In this document: positions 16,297 to 23,908 of the stretch, in pieces | How positions within the stretch are numbered: position 1 is the stretch's first letter | How the letters are laid out: every line of letters begins with the position of its first letter | Origin: Bacteroidota bacterium | Lineage (GTDB): Bacteria; Bacteroidota; Bacteroidia; Cytophagales; Microscillaceae | Length of the DNA stretch: 37,339 nucleotides | Direction: 5' to 3' | NCBI GenBank assembly: GCA_004292795.1 | Contig: RDXI01000022.1 | Location: 1-37,339 of the forward strand | Position numbers and translations under genes: made by a program | The notes under the pieces: generated by a model | What the model was told of the DNA's origin: nothing | Databases searched by the model: none | Seen by the model: the letters and a program-made list of their open reading frames with translations, nothing else

Positions 16297-16983
16297 TTAT
16301 TTCTGCATAGCCTCAAGACGTGCCTTGTACTTCTTGGCATTTGTGGCTTCGTTAGACGTAGGATAGTCTAAGACAACTTTGTTGTAGATGTCTATAGCGT
16401 CCTTGCTTTTCTTCTGCAATTCATATACAAGCCCGAGCTTCATCATGTACGCGGGTGTAAAAAATTCGTTGGGTTGGTGATTAACAGCTTTGTTGTAATA
16501 ACTTACTGCGTCTTCCAATTTGTTCAATTCCACATAAGCATCACCTACAAGGCTATAAGCACGCGCTTGTACGAGTTGGTCGCCTAAGTTAAATTGCTTC
16601 AATTCATCTATAGCTTTTTGGAACTTGCCTTCTTTCATATAAGCCACACCTGCATAAAAACGAGCTTGCATACCCGCTTTGGTGTTAGGATAGTCTTTGA
16701 TGATGCGCTCAAGCCCTCTGTAGTTCTTTGTACCTTTCAAGGCAAGTTTCATAGAGTCTGCCTCTGCGAAATATACAGCAGGGAACAAGTCCTTTTGTGC
16801 TTCTTGTTCTTGCTGGTTTGCATAGTAGTTATACGCAAAATACAACAATACACCTGCGGCAATCGCCCCCACGATAATCAAAAAAAGATTGCGGTAACGT
16901 GCTATAAAGCCCTCTGTATCAAAAGGCTTCTGTGTAGTGGCGGTAGTATTAAGCAATTCTGCGTTGGTTTTTACTTTACTCAT
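16297..16983 (-). CDS. Membrane-anchored TPR protein
   Basis: 228 residues. An N-terminal cytoplasmic stretch of about 30 residues is followed by one transmembrane helix (about 33-55, LFLIIVGAIAAGVLLYFAYNYY). The rest is alpha-helical TPR: 'AGMQARFYAGVAYMKEGKFQKAIDELKQF', 'ARAYSLVGDAYVELNKLEDAVSYYNKAVNHQPNE', 'AYMMKLGLVYELQKKSKDAIDIYNKVVLDYPTS'. The layout is like YfgM-type and other single-span TPR scaffold proteins facing the periplasm. It is frequently found beside ribH in Bacteroidota (recollection), without an obvious functional link. It has its own promoter and terminator. Confidence 0.9.
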   Translation of the reverse strand: MSKVKTNAELLNTTATTQKPFDTEGFIARYRNLFLIIVGAIAAGVLLYFAYNYYANQQEQEAQKDLFPAVYFAEADSMKLALKGTKNYRGLERIIKDYPNTKAGMQARFYAGVAYMKEGKFQKAIDELKQFNLGDQLVQARAYSLVGDAYVELNKLEDAVSYYNKAVNHQPNEFFTPAYMMKLGLVYELQKKSKDAIDIYNKVVLDYPTSNEATNAKKYKARLEAMQK

Positions 16984-17008
16984 TGGTATATGTCTTTTTT
17001 TGGAGGTG

Positions 17009-17016
17009 CAAAATTA
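17009..17016 (-). promoter_or_regulatory. Bacteroidota -7 box (TAATTTTG) for the TPR gene
   Basis: TAATTTTG on minus, 25 bases upstream of the start codon. Confidence 0.6.
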
Positions 17017-17189
17017 GGCAACATTCTTGAAATATAAAATTTTTTTCAAAAAAAATAACACGCAATCCTTTATAAAACGTTTGTGCTGTGGAGTAGGCAA
17101 GCTAAAAATAAGCCTAATTGCTTGATAACGAGTGTTTTATATAGGATTAGAAATTCTCCGTATATACCATTTTTGGAGTGTGAAATGTT

Positions 17190-17332
17190 AGCCCCAGCGG
17201 GGCGACATCTTTGTAGCCCAATAATTACACCCATAAAAACCCCGTAGGGGTGACATCTTAAGATATCGCCCCGCTGGGGCTTTGATAATCTTACAATGGC
17301 ATGACTACAAAGATATCGCCCCGCTGGGGCTA
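17190..17332. repeat. REPIN-like composite palindrome, copy 1
   Basis: Four stem-loop units within the 459-base gap upstream of the TPR gene and downstream of guaB. The order is AGCCCCAGCGGGGC + GACATCTTTGTAG, then ACCCCGTAGGGGT and GCCCCGCTGGGGC joined by GACATCTTAAGATATC, then CTACAAAGATATC + GCCCCGCTGGGGC. The whole element is roughly symmetrical. A relative lies at 21320-21462. The remainder of the gap holds the TPR promoter, two CTTGCCTAC-type motifs and the guaB terminator. No gene was recognised. Confidence 0.9.
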
Positions 17333-17392
17333 TCAAATACGAATGTCATACTTTTTAAAATTCAGCCTCTCCCCTACTTGCCTACCCAACAG

Positions 17393-17419
17393 AAAGGGCA
17401 ATCTATTCGATTGCCCTTT
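17393..17419 (-). terminator. Stem-loop after guaB
   Basis: Perfect 11-bp inverted repeat (AAAGGGCAATC/GATTGCCCTTT, 5-base loop) 24 bases after the guaB stop codon. The T-rich end of the stem serves as a short T-tract. Confidence 0.7.
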
Positions 17420-17442
17420 GAAAATATAGCGTTTTGGCTTGC

Positions 17443-18912
17443 CTACCTTGTGTAGTTAGGAGCTTCTTTCGTGATTTGTATGTCATGAGGGTGGCTTTCG
17501 CGCACACCTGCCGAAGTGATTTTGACCAATTTGGCTTGTTTCAAGGCTTCTATGTTCTCTGCACCGCAGTAGCCCATACCCGCTTTTAGTCCGCCTATCA
17601 TTTGGTAAATGATTTCACTCACATTGCCCTTGAAAGGCACACGCCCCACGATTCCTTCTGGCACGAGTTTTTTTACGTCATGTTCGTCTGCTTGAAAATA
17701 GCGGTCTTTCGCGCCTGACTGCATGGCTTCGAGTGAACCCATACCGCGATAATTTTTGAACTTGCGTCCTTCGTAAATGACCATTTCGCCCGGTGCTTCT
17801 TCTGTTCCTGCAAAAAGCGAACCTGCCATGATGGAACTTGCGCCTCCAGCAATCGCCTTGACCAAATCACCCGAAAAACGGATACCGCCATCAGCTATCA
17901 CGGGTATTCCCAAACTTTTCAAGGCTTGGCTCGCCTCGTACACAGCCGAGAATTGCGGAACGCCTATGCCCGCTATGATGCGCGTGGTGCAAATACTACC
18001 AGGTCCTATGCCTACTTTCACTGCGTCTGCGCCTGCTTCTGCCAAGGCGAGTGCGCCCTCGCCTGTAGCCACATTGCCTGCTATGACTTCCAAACCTTTG
18101 AAAGTTGCTTTTACCAATCTTACGGCTTCTATTACGCCCTTCGAGTGTCCGTGTGCGGTGTCGATGCTTATCACATCAACGCCTGCCTTTTGCAAGGCTT
18201 CCACACGCTCCATGAGGTCAGCCGTAACGCCCACCGCCGCGCCTACACGAAGGCGACCATATTGGTCTTTGCAAGCTTGAGGGCGGTCTTTTTTCTTGAG
18301 AATATCTTTGTAGGTGATGAGTCCCATGAGCTTGCCTTTTTCATTGACTATCGGCAATTTCTCAATCTTATGTTCTTGCAAAATTTCTTCTGCTCTTTGT
18401 AGGTCGATGCCTTCTTGGGCTGTTATCAGGCGTTCTCTAGTCATAACATTGCCTACCAATACAGCCAAATCTTTTTGAAAACGAAGGTCGCGGTTGGTGA
18501 TAAGCCCTATCAAAATGCCTTGTTCATCTACGATAGGAATACCGCCAATGTGCATTTCGGACATCAATTTGTGGGCTTGCTCTACGGTGGCGTGGGGTTC
18601 AAGCGTGATAGGATCGAGTATCATACCACTTTGAGAGCGTTTTACTTTGCGCACTTGCTCGGCTTGGCGTGCAATGGACATATTTTTGTGAATGAAGCCC
18701 AAACCGCCTTCTTGCGCTATGGCTATCGCCATGTCGGACTCTGTTACAGTGTCCATAGCGGCAGAAACAAGGGGAATGTTGAGGGTGATGTTGCGCGTGA
18801 GTAGCGTCGTGGTGTTCGTATCTTTGGGCAATACTTCCGAGTAGGCGGGAAGCACCAATACATCATCATAAGTGAGTGCCTCAAAGAGCAACTTGTCAGC
18901 GTTGAAGTGCAT
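17443..18912 (-). CDS. guaB: Inosine-5'-monophosphate dehydrogenase
   Basis: 489 residues, full length. It oxidises IMP to XMP with NAD+, the committed step of GMP synthesis, in the cytoplasm. The N-terminal part of the barrel has [17 protein letters not shown] and [13 protein letters not shown]. Two CBS domains, the nucleotide-sensing Bateman module, occupy about 95-205 ([16 protein letters not shown]...[34 protein letters not shown]). The catalytic loop [11 protein letters not shown] carries the active-site Cys. After it come [26 protein letters not shown] and the flap with KDRYFQ. The stop codon TAG lies inside a GTAGGCAAG motif copy. It has a strong promoter at 18953-18984 and a terminator downstream. 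Confidence 0.98.
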   Translation of the reverse strand: MHFNADKLLFEALTYDDVLVLPAYSEVLPKDTNTTTLLTRNITLNIPLVSAAMDTVTESDMAIAIAQEGGLGFIHKNMSIARQAEQVRKVKRSQSGMILDPITLEPHATVEQAHKLMSEMHIGGIPIVDEQGILIGLITNRDLRFQKDLAVLVGNVMTRERLITAQEGIDLQRAEEILQEHKIEKLPIVNEKGKLMGLITYKDILKKKDRPQACKDQYGRLRVGAAVGVTADLMERVEALQKAGVDVISIDTAHGHSKGVIEAVRLVKATFKGLEVIAGNVATGEGALALAEAGADAVKVGIGPGSICTTRIIAGIGVPQFSAVYEASQALKSLGIPVIADGGIRFSGDLVKAIAGGASSIMAGSLFAGTEEAPGEMVIYEGRKFKNYRGMGSLEAMQSGAKDRYFQADEHDVKKLVPEGIVGRVPFKGNVSEIIYQMIGGLKAGMGYCGAENIEALKQAKLVKITSAGVRESHPHDIQITKEAPNYTR

Positions 18913-18952
18913 AGAGCAAATACAGAATTTAGCGTTATGGGTATTTGCCTCG

Positions 18953-18984
18953 CAAAGTTAAAAGGTATTTGCAAGAAAACCAAA
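18953..18984 (-). promoter_or_regulatory. Bacteroidota promoter of guaB (TTTG-N20-TAACTTTG)
   Basis: On minus: TTTG (18981-18984), exactly 20 bases, then TAACTTTG (18953-18960), 40 bases before the ATG. One of the best consensus promoters in the window. Confidence 0.8.
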
Positions 18985-19015
18985 AATAATAAAGAATTAA
19001 CTTGCCTAAAAAAAT

Positions 19016-19093
19016 ACCACAGAGGCACAAAGGAACACAGAGCTACACAAAGAACTTAGTGTTTCTTCGTGTTTTTCCGTATCTCCGTGTTTA
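19016..19093. repeat. Imperfect palindromic intergenic repeat (CACAGAGGCACAAAG type)
   Basis: In the 323-base gap between guaB and the DUF1801 gene, a left arm of CACAGAG/CACAAAG/AACACAGAG words faces a right arm of CTTCGTG/TTCCGT/CTCCGTG words around a centre near 19060. Similar CACAGAGGCACAAAG arrays are a familiar dispersed intergenic sequence in bacterial genomes (recollection). The rest of the gap holds two promoters; no gene was seen. Confidence 0.6.
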
Positions 19094-19178
19094 TTTTTTG
19101 GCGCATCTTACATTTTATTTTGGTGTTATATCTCGATATTGGTGGTGTGTAGGCTGATGCAAAAAATATTTGAATAAA

Positions 19179-19210
19179 TTTGCATTTTGCTATTTTGCAC
19201 TGTATATTTG
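19179..19210 (+). promoter_or_regulatory. Bacteroidota promoter (TTTG-N20-TATATTTG) of the DUF1801 gene
   Basis: TTTG at 19179-19182, 20 bases, TATATTTG at 19203-19210, then 25 bases to ATG 19236. Confidence 0.8.
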
Positions 19211-19235
19211 TTTCGGATTTTAAACAAGTATAGAT

Positions 19236-19691
19236 ATGACCATAGAATCTATCTCTCCCGAAAACTACATAGCCCAACTCCCCGAAGACAGGCAAGAGGC
19301 TATCACTGCTTTGAGGCAAGTCATTTTGGACAACTTACCTGCGGGTTTCGAAGAAACTATCAGCTATAACGCTATAGCTTACGTAGTGCCTAAGTCTTTG
19401 TATCCGAATGGCTATCATTGCGATACGACACAGCCCCTCCCCTTTTTGAGCCTTGCCTCCCAAAAGAATTTCATAGCCTTGTATCATGTGGCTATGTATG
19501 CAGATGCTGACTTGTTGGCGTGGTTTCAACAAGAGTACCCCAAACATTCCAAACTCAAATTGGACATGGGCAAAAGTTGCATACGTTTCAAGAACTTGAA
19601 ACAAATCCCCTTCGCGCTTATAGGCGAGCTTGCCCAAAAGATGACGGTGCAACAGTGGATTGAGGTGTATGAAAGGGTGTTGAAGAAATAG
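19236..19691 (+). CDS. DUF1801 (YdhG-like) family protein
   Basis: 151 residues, no signal peptide. The whole chain fits the DUF1801/YdhG-like fold. It begins ENYIAQLPEDRQEAITALRQVILDNLP, then has the hallmark GFEETISYNAIAYVVP, LSLASQKNFIALYHVAMY, LDMGKSCIRFKNLKQIPFALIGELAQKM and an ending QQWIEVYERVLKK. The family is widespread and of unknown biochemical role; an iron-chaperone-like fold has been noted for relatives. It has its own strong promoter. The stop is separated by ten bases, carrying most of a CTTGCCTAC motif, from the convergent next gene. Confidence 0.9.
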   Translation: MTIESISPENYIAQLPEDRQEAITALRQVILDNLPAGFEETISYNAIAYVVPKSLYPNGYHCDTTQPLPFLSLASQKNFIALYHVAMYADADLLAWFQQEYPKHSKLKLDMGKSCIRFKNLKQIPFALIGELAQKMTVQQWIEVYERVLKK

Positions 19692-19701
19692 TGCTTGCCT
19701 A

Positions 19702-20409
19702 CTACTTGCGAAGGAAGCCATTGTAAAATGACATAATCGTGATGGTGGACAGCGCTATCAAATAAAAGACCATCTCAGCATCAATCCTTGTAAAACCTTC
19801 CCAAAGAGGAGAAGGATAAATGATGAGCATAGCTATCCAAGGAATCAACGAAATAACAAATACTAATCGCATAATGTCTTTGTCGGGCTTGTGTGTGGGT
19901 ATTATTTTTTTGACATGGTTTGTTGGGTGTTGGGCATTGTATGCTTCTGCAAATAAAGTAAGATGATGCTGAAAAGCCCCAAAAGTAGGCATCTCTTCTT
20001 CTTTTTCTACTCGCAAAATAAATGAACCGTTTTCGGCTCGAAGCCACAAAGAAACCGATTTTTCACCCACGATATAATCTTGTATATCTTCCCAAGCGTA
20101 GGCAAGTTCTTTGTTTTGATACAGCCACGAAGTACGCAAAAAGACAATGTGCATACCTGTTTCGCTCAAGCTTACCTCCGCAGACAAGATGCGATAACGC
20201 CTGAACAACCAATTATCCAACAAAGCGGGCAACAGTGCGATTGCCATAGCCGTAGTATTGTCTATGTAAATGCCTCTTGGTCGGTCTGGCGGGAGGAAAA
20301 AATAATTAAATGTGAGAAGGACAGTACAAAACCAAGCTATGTAGAACCACACAAAGTTTCCCGCACCCAATACTTTGGGCGTTGTGTAATGCAGTCTGAA
20401 AGTCATCAT
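19702..20409 (-). CDS. Membrane protein with PH-like (YcxB-type) domain, unknown function
   Basis: 235 residues. ATG 20409 is chosen because the in-frame TTG two codons upstream lies inside the promoter box; ATG 20406 is equally possible. Two N-terminal transmembrane segments (about 17-38 FVWFYIAWFCTVLLTFNYFF; about 52-68) precede a soluble beta-rich domain with 'VSLSETGMHIVF', 'LAYAWEDIQDYIVGEKSVSLWLRAENGSFILRVEKEEE', the pattern of bacterial PH/YcxB-like domains. Two more hydrophobic segments follow at the C-terminus (MRLVFVISLIPWIAMLIIY; MVFYLIALSTITIMSFY). Function unknown; inner membrane expected. Its stop codon TAG overlaps a GTAGGCAAG motif copy. Confidence 0.75.
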   Translation of the reverse strand: MMTFRLHYTTPKVLGAGNFVWFYIAWFCTVLLTFNYFFLPPDRPRGIYIDNTTAMAIALLPALLDNWLFRRYRILSAEVSLSETGMHIVFLRTSWLYQNKELAYAWEDIQDYIVGEKSVSLWLRAENGSFILRVEKEEEMPTFGAFQHHLTLFAEAYNAQHPTNHVKKIIPTHKPDKDIMRLVFVISLIPWIAMLIIYPSPLWEGFTRIDAEMVFYLIALSTITIMSFYNGFLRK

Positions 20410-20412
20410 AAA

Positions 20413-20420
20413 CAAAGATA
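20413..20420 (-). promoter_or_regulatory. Bacteroidota -7 box (TATCTTTG) of the PH-like membrane protein gene
   Basis: TATCTTTG ends three bases before ATG 20409, predicting a leaderless or nearly leaderless mRNA. Confidence 0.6.
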
Positions 20421-20451
20421 ATCAAAATGCCTAAAAATAACAAGTTCTGTG

Positions 20452-20459
20452 TACCTTTG
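20452..20459 (+). promoter_or_regulatory. Bacteroidota -7 box (TACCTTTG) of the crotonase-family gene
   Basis: TACCTTTG, 26 bases upstream of ATG 20486. Confidence 0.65.
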
Positions 20460-20485
20460 CGCATAGAAAAAGCCCTTTTTGCTAT

Positions 20486-21268
20486 ATGACAAATCCTAAA
20501 ATCTTGATAGAAGTAGCCAATGGTATCAAAACCATTACACTCAATCACCCCAAAGCCAAAAACGCCATCAGCCCTGATGCGGCGGCAGTGTTGAAGCACG
20601 CTATAGAAGAGAGTGCGCATGACGAAACAAGAGTGATTATCCTCACAGGCGCGGAAGGCAACTTTTGCAGTGGGGCAGACCTTGCGGGAAGCGGTATGCA
20701 AAGCGGTACGTTTGACATTACACAATATGTGCGCGAAACGCTGAACCCGATTGTGTTGAATATCCGCAACCTTGACATTCCTGTTATTGCCAAAGTGCGC
20801 GGTGTGGCGGCAGGTATGGGAGCTAATTTTGCCCTTGCCTGCGATATGGTCTTTGCTTCTGACAATGCGATGTTTAGCCAAATTTTCACGAATATTGCCC
20901 TTTCGAGTGATGCAGGAGGCGCGTATTTTATGGCACACGCCTTAGGCTACAAAAAGGCATACGAACTAATGGTTACCGCCGCGAAAGTGCCTGCCACTGA
21001 AGCACACGCTTTGGGACTCATCAATCGCGCCTTGCCTGATGACGAACTCGATGCGTTTGTGGCAGACTTGGCTACGCGCCTTGCTACGGGTCCACTTGTG
21101 GCTCTCAAACATACCAAAGCTAATTTGCGTGAGGCAGTTACGGGGACATTGGTTTCTACCTTAGAGTTGGAGGCAGTGCATCAAGGCAAAAATGCCAAAA
21201 CACAAGATTTTATGGAGGGACTGATGGCGTTCATGCAAAAGCGTAAACCGAATTATAAAGGCAAATAA
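20486..21268 (+). CDS. Enoyl-CoA hydratase/isomerase family protein (PaaG-like)
   Basis: 260 residues, a full-length crotonase fold. The oxyanion-hole strands are present: ILTGAEGNFCSGADLAG and IAKVRGVAAGMGANFALACDMVFAS. The two catalytic glutamates of classical enoyl-CoA hydratases are not at their places: 'GMGANFALACD' replaces GGG-x-E, and 'FTNIALSSDAGGAYFM' has SSDAGG where isomerases of the PaaG type carry their catalytic Asp. So isomerisation (for example 2,3-/3,4-enoyl-CoA or an epoxyphenylacetyl-CoA-type step) is more likely than hydration. The C-terminal helices (EAVHQGKNAKTQDFMEGLMAFMQKRKP) are the usual crotonase tail that binds CoA. Cytoplasmic. No beta-oxidation genes are adjacent, so the pathway is not shown by context. 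Confidence 0.92.
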   Translation: MTNPKILIEVANGIKTITLNHPKAKNAISPDAAAVLKHAIEESAHDETRVIILTGAEGNFCSGADLAGSGMQSGTFDITQYVRETLNPIVLNIRNLDIPVIAKVRGVAAGMGANFALACDMVFASDNAMFSQIFTNIALSSDAGGAYFMAHALGYKKAYELMVTAAKVPATEAHALGLINRALPDDELDAFVADLATRLATGPLVALKHTKANLREAVTGTLVSTLELEAVHQGKNAKTQDFMEGLMAFMQKRKPNYKGK

Positions 21269-21287
21269 AAAACTTGCCTACATATAG

Positions 21288-21489
21288 AGCCTATTCAAAT
21301 TTTTTGGTGGTGCATTTTTAGCCCCAGCGGGGCGATATCTTTGTAGAAAAGCCATTCCACAAGCCAGAACCCCGTAGGGGTGACATCTTAAGATATCGCC
21401 CCTACGGGGCTTTGATAATCTTAACAATTTCGTTCTACAAAGATATCGCCCCTACGGGGCTACCAACCAAGATTATTTTTGAATAGGCT
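21288..21489. repeat. REPIN-like composite palindrome, copy 2, inside 12-bp inverted repeats
   Basis: Core 21320-21462 has the same architecture as 17190-17332: AGCCCCAGCGGGGC + GATATCTTTGTAG, then ACCCCGTAGGGGT and GCCCCTACGGGGC joined by GACATCTTAAGATATC, then CTACAAAGATATC + GCCCCTACGGGGC. Here the core is enclosed by a perfect 12-bp inverted pair, AGCCTATTCAAA (21288-21299) and TTTGAATAGGCT (21478-21489), not seen at copy 1. It occupies about half of the 424-base gap after the crotonase gene. The rest carries three CTTGCCTAC-type motifs and a promoter. Confidence 0.9.
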
Positions 21490-21521
21490 TTTAGTTAGTG
21501 GTCATCTTGTACGCATTTTTT

Positions 21522-21561
21522 GTAGGCAAGATGACTACTTTTGTTTTTTGGGGTAGGCAAG
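21522..21561 (+). repeat. Pair of GTAGGCAAG motifs
   Basis: Two direct copies at 21522-21530 and 21553-21561 in the gap before the lipoprotein gene. They belong to the window-wide nonamer family. Confidence 0.8.
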
Positions 21562-21606
21562 GACAAAAAATGTGCGCCCTTGCATGGATTTCTCGAAGAA
21601 AAAAAC

Positions 21607-21614
21607 TATATTTG
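21607..21614 (+). promoter_or_regulatory. Bacteroidota -7 box (TATATTTG) of the lipoprotein gene
   Basis: TATATTTG, 78 bases upstream of ATG 21693. It rules out the earlier in-frame start codons. Confidence 0.6.
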
Positions 21615-21692
21615 GGCAACTTTTCACCTTTTATTCTTGTCTTACGTATAATAGGAGAGTTCTATCTACGCGAAGCTCACTACACCATCAAA

Positions 21693-22400
21693 ATGAACCG
21701 TCTTTACCCTGCAATCGTTTGTGTTATCTTACTCACTAATTGCCTTGGCTCCACCCAACAAGAGCATAAAGAAGTGAAGAACAACATCTCCTCCACTCCT
21801 CGCATAGCGGAAAGCAAAGGCGTAGCGAAAGAAGGCGGGACAACTACTGCCTCCAAAGAAACTCCCAAAGACGACAAAGCTACTGACAAGCCCGCGCTAA
21901 AGGCTACAGCCGTGCAATCCCTCATTACGCGCTTAGGCAAGGGCGTTAAGCTCGAATACAGTGAGCTTGACAAGGAAATTTTGCGCAATGATACGCTTGT
22001 GCGCACCAAACATGGCGACTACCAAATCAGCTATACAACGGCTTGCCTGAACGACAGCCTTGTAGCGTTGGAAATGTATAACTACGAAGCGGGTTATAGC
22101 AAAAGCTACCGCCTATTGCACAACTACCAAACCAACATCAACATGAACCACAACGGCAAACCAAGTGGGGCGCGTGTGATTAGCAAAGACATATTCAAGA
22201 ATAAAATGCAACCCGACTTTTTGGAAAAAGCCATCATCAAACACCCGCAATTTGTGCGTTTTGATGAAGAAAGAAACGAGGCTATTTTTCAATTTTTAGT
22301 GGGCGTTCCTGCTACGGATTATGTGGTGCTGGCAGGCGTAAACTTAAGCCCTCGCGGGGAAATTCGCATCATTGATGTTACTATGCCACGTTTTGAATAA
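21693..22400 (+). CDS. Lipoprotein of unknown function
   Basis: 235 residues from ATG 21693. The frame is open further upstream, but only this start gives a lipoprotein signal (MNRLYPAIVCVILLTNCLGS, Cys after LLTN) and lies behind the promoter box. Residues 20-80 are a Lys/Glu/Thr-rich linker. The rest (about 85-235) is a compact, probably beta-rich domain: 'LEYSELDKEILRNDTLVRTKHGDYQISYTTACLNDSLVALEMY', 'FDEERNEAIFQFLVGVPATDYVVLAGVNLSPRGEIRIIDVTMPRFE'. No family recognised. It is envelope-anchored by inference. A T-tract terminator follows. Confidence 0.8.
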   Translation: MNRLYPAIVCVILLTNCLGSTQQEHKEVKNNISSTPRIAESKGVAKEGGTTTASKETPKDDKATDKPALKATAVQSLITRLGKGVKLEYSELDKEILRNDTLVRTKHGDYQISYTTACLNDSLVALEMYNYEAGYSKSYRLLHNYQTNINMNHNGKPSGARVISKDIFKNKMQPDFLEKAIIKHPQFVRFDEERNEAIFQFLVGVPATDYVVLAGVNLSPRGEIRIIDVTMPRFE

Positions 22401-22420
22401 ACTTATAAGACAAACCTAAC

Positions 22421-22453
22421 AACCTACACTTTTAATAGGTGGGTTGTTTTTTT
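22421..22453 (+). terminator. Rho-independent terminator of the lipoprotein gene
   Basis: Seven-base-pair stem with one G-T pair (AACCTAC/GTGGGTT), 11-base loop, followed after G by seven T. It lies 20 bases after the stop codon. Confidence 0.8.
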
Positions 22454-22539
22454 ATGGCGTTTTCGTTTTACAGAAAAAGTAGTCAAGAAACTTTTTGCGC
22501 TCCAATGGTGTTGTCAAAGGTAACCTCTTTCAGAACGCT

Positions 22540-23550
22540 ATGGGCGAAACTCGCAACTTGCTACGCAAATTCACATGGCGCAAAGCCCAAAACGCTTGGC
22601 GCATTTATAGAAGCTATCAGAAATCACAGAAAACAGGCGTGCCAGACATCAAAGGCTTGCCTATAGCCCTTGCCTTCGAGCCTACTACGTCTTGCAATCT
22701 TCGATGCCCCGAATGTCCAAGCGGTTTGCGGAATTTTACGCGCCCTACGGGTATGCTTCAAGAAGATATTTTTCGAAAAGTAATAGACGAACTACACAGC
22801 ACGCTTTTTTATCTTACCTTCTACTTTCAAGGCGAGCCTTACCTGCACCCGCAGTTTTTGGATATGGTGCAATATGCTTCGCAAAAAGGCATTTATACTT
22901 CCACGTCCACCAATGCACACTATCTCACAGAAAAAAACGCGCTCAAAACCATTGAGTCAGGGCTTGACCGCCTCATTATTTCGCTTGATGGCACTACCCA
23001 AGAAACCTATCAATCGTACCGCGTAGGAGGCAAGCTGGACAAAGTGATAGAAGGCACACAAAGAATCATAGCCATGAAAAAAGAGCTGAAATCCAGCACG
23101 CCTCATCTCATTTTTCAGTTTTTGGTGGTAAAACCTAACGAGCATCAAATTCCAGATGCCTATCGTTTGGCGAAAGAATTGGGCGTTGATGAAGTAAAGC
23201 TCAAAACGGCTCAAATTTATGATTATGAAAATGGCTCTGACCTTATGCCCACTATCGACAAATATTCGCGCTACAAATTGGGCAACAACGGCAAATATCA
23301 TATCAAAAATGGGCTTGCCAACCATTGCTGGAAAATGTGGCATTCGTGTGTCATCACTTGGGACGGTATGGTTGTACCTTGTTGTTTTGACAAGGACGCA
23401 CACCACAGACTCGGCAATGTAAGTGATATGAGTTTTGCTGACGTGTGGCAAAGCGAACCCTACCGACAATTTCGCGCTACCTTGCTTCGCTCTCGTAGTG
23501 AGATAGAAATGTGTAAGAACTGCACAGAAGGCACGAAGGTTTGGGCGTAA
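22540..23550 (+). CDS. Radical SAM/SPASM domain enzyme
   Basis: 336 residues from ATG 22540; upstream codons in frame are non-ATG. The radical SAM cluster motif is CNLRCPEC (Cys 52, 56, 59; CxxxCxxC). It is followed by the barrel with 'FYLTFYFQGEPYLHPQFLDMV' (the GE(P) motif) and 'STSTNAHYL', 'LDRLIISLDGTTQETYQSYRVGG'. The C-terminal SPASM region has CWKMWHSCVITWDGMVVPCCFDKD...LGNV and a final CKNC, ligands for one or two auxiliary iron-sulfur clusters. SPASM enzymes modify peptides, proteins or sugars. No obvious peptide substrate lies next to it. The neighbours are a lipoprotein gene before it and palindromic repeats after it, so the substrate is open. Cytoplasmic. Confidence 0.93.
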   Translation: MGETRNLLRKFTWRKAQNAWRIYRSYQKSQKTGVPDIKGLPIALAFEPTTSCNLRCPECPSGLRNFTRPTGMLQEDIFRKVIDELHSTLFYLTFYFQGEPYLHPQFLDMVQYASQKGIYTSTSTNAHYLTEKNALKTIESGLDRLIISLDGTTQETYQSYRVGGKLDKVIEGTQRIIAMKKELKSSTPHLIFQFLVVKPNEHQIPDAYRLAKELGVDEVKLKTAQIYDYENGSDLMPTIDKYSRYKLGNNGKYHIKNGLANHCWKMWHSCVITWDGMVVPCCFDKDAHHRLGNVSDMSFADVWQSEPYRQFRATLLRSRSEIEMCKNCTEGTKVWA

Positions 23551-23554
23551 CGCT

Positions 23555-23625
23555 GTGGTTTGTGGGGACACAAACCACGGAGGTTTAATATTCCAAAATA
23601 TGTGGTTTGTGTCCTCACAAACCAC
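23555..23625. repeat. Pair of palindromes GTGGTTTGTG...CACAAACCAC
   Basis: Two hairpins: 23555-23578 (9-bp stem, 6-base loop) and 23602-23625 (10-bp stem, loop TCCT). Each is the reverse complement of the other with one mismatch, so the pair is itself an inverted repeat. It starts five bases after the radical SAM stop and may act as its terminator. Confidence 0.85.
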
Positions 23626-23636
23626 TCAATACTAAA

Positions 23637-23888
23637 ATAATTCTTAACTTGCGTCCCTGTAGCACACCCTTTCTAGGGTGTGTTTATAGCCATCGGCACC
23701 CCGCACCCTAGAAAGGGTGCGCTACAGTCTTTTGTTATATGCACTTTAAAATTTATTTTAGTATAATTCTTACCTTGCGCCCCTGTAGCACACCCTTTCT
23801 AGGGTGTGTTTATAGCAATCGACACCCCGCACCCTAGAAAGGGTGCGCTACAGTCTTTTGTTATATGCACTTTAAAATTTATTTTAGT
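23637..23888. repeat. 126-bp direct tandem duplication, each copy a large hairpin
   Basis: Copies 23637-23762 and 23763-23888 differ at only a few positions. Each contains a 24-bp inverted repeat with one mismatch (arms 23657-23680 and 23704-23727; 23783-23806 and 23830-23853) built on CACCCTTTCTAGGGTG, plus an AT-rich tail. With the palindrome pair at 23555-23625 they fill the 358-base gap. No gene was seen. Confidence 0.93.
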
Positions 23889-23908
23889 ATAATATTTTTT
23901 TTTCTACT

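Noticed and set aside
17070-17336. Open frame of about 88 codons on minus across the 17190-17332 repeat
   Set aside because: Its coding content is mostly the translated palindromic repeat; such frames are common artefacts of REP-type elements.
18913-19235. tRNA or small RNA gene in the guaB upstream gap
   Set aside because: No cloverleaf with T-loop GTTCRA; the only structure is the CACAGAGG-type imperfect palindrome.
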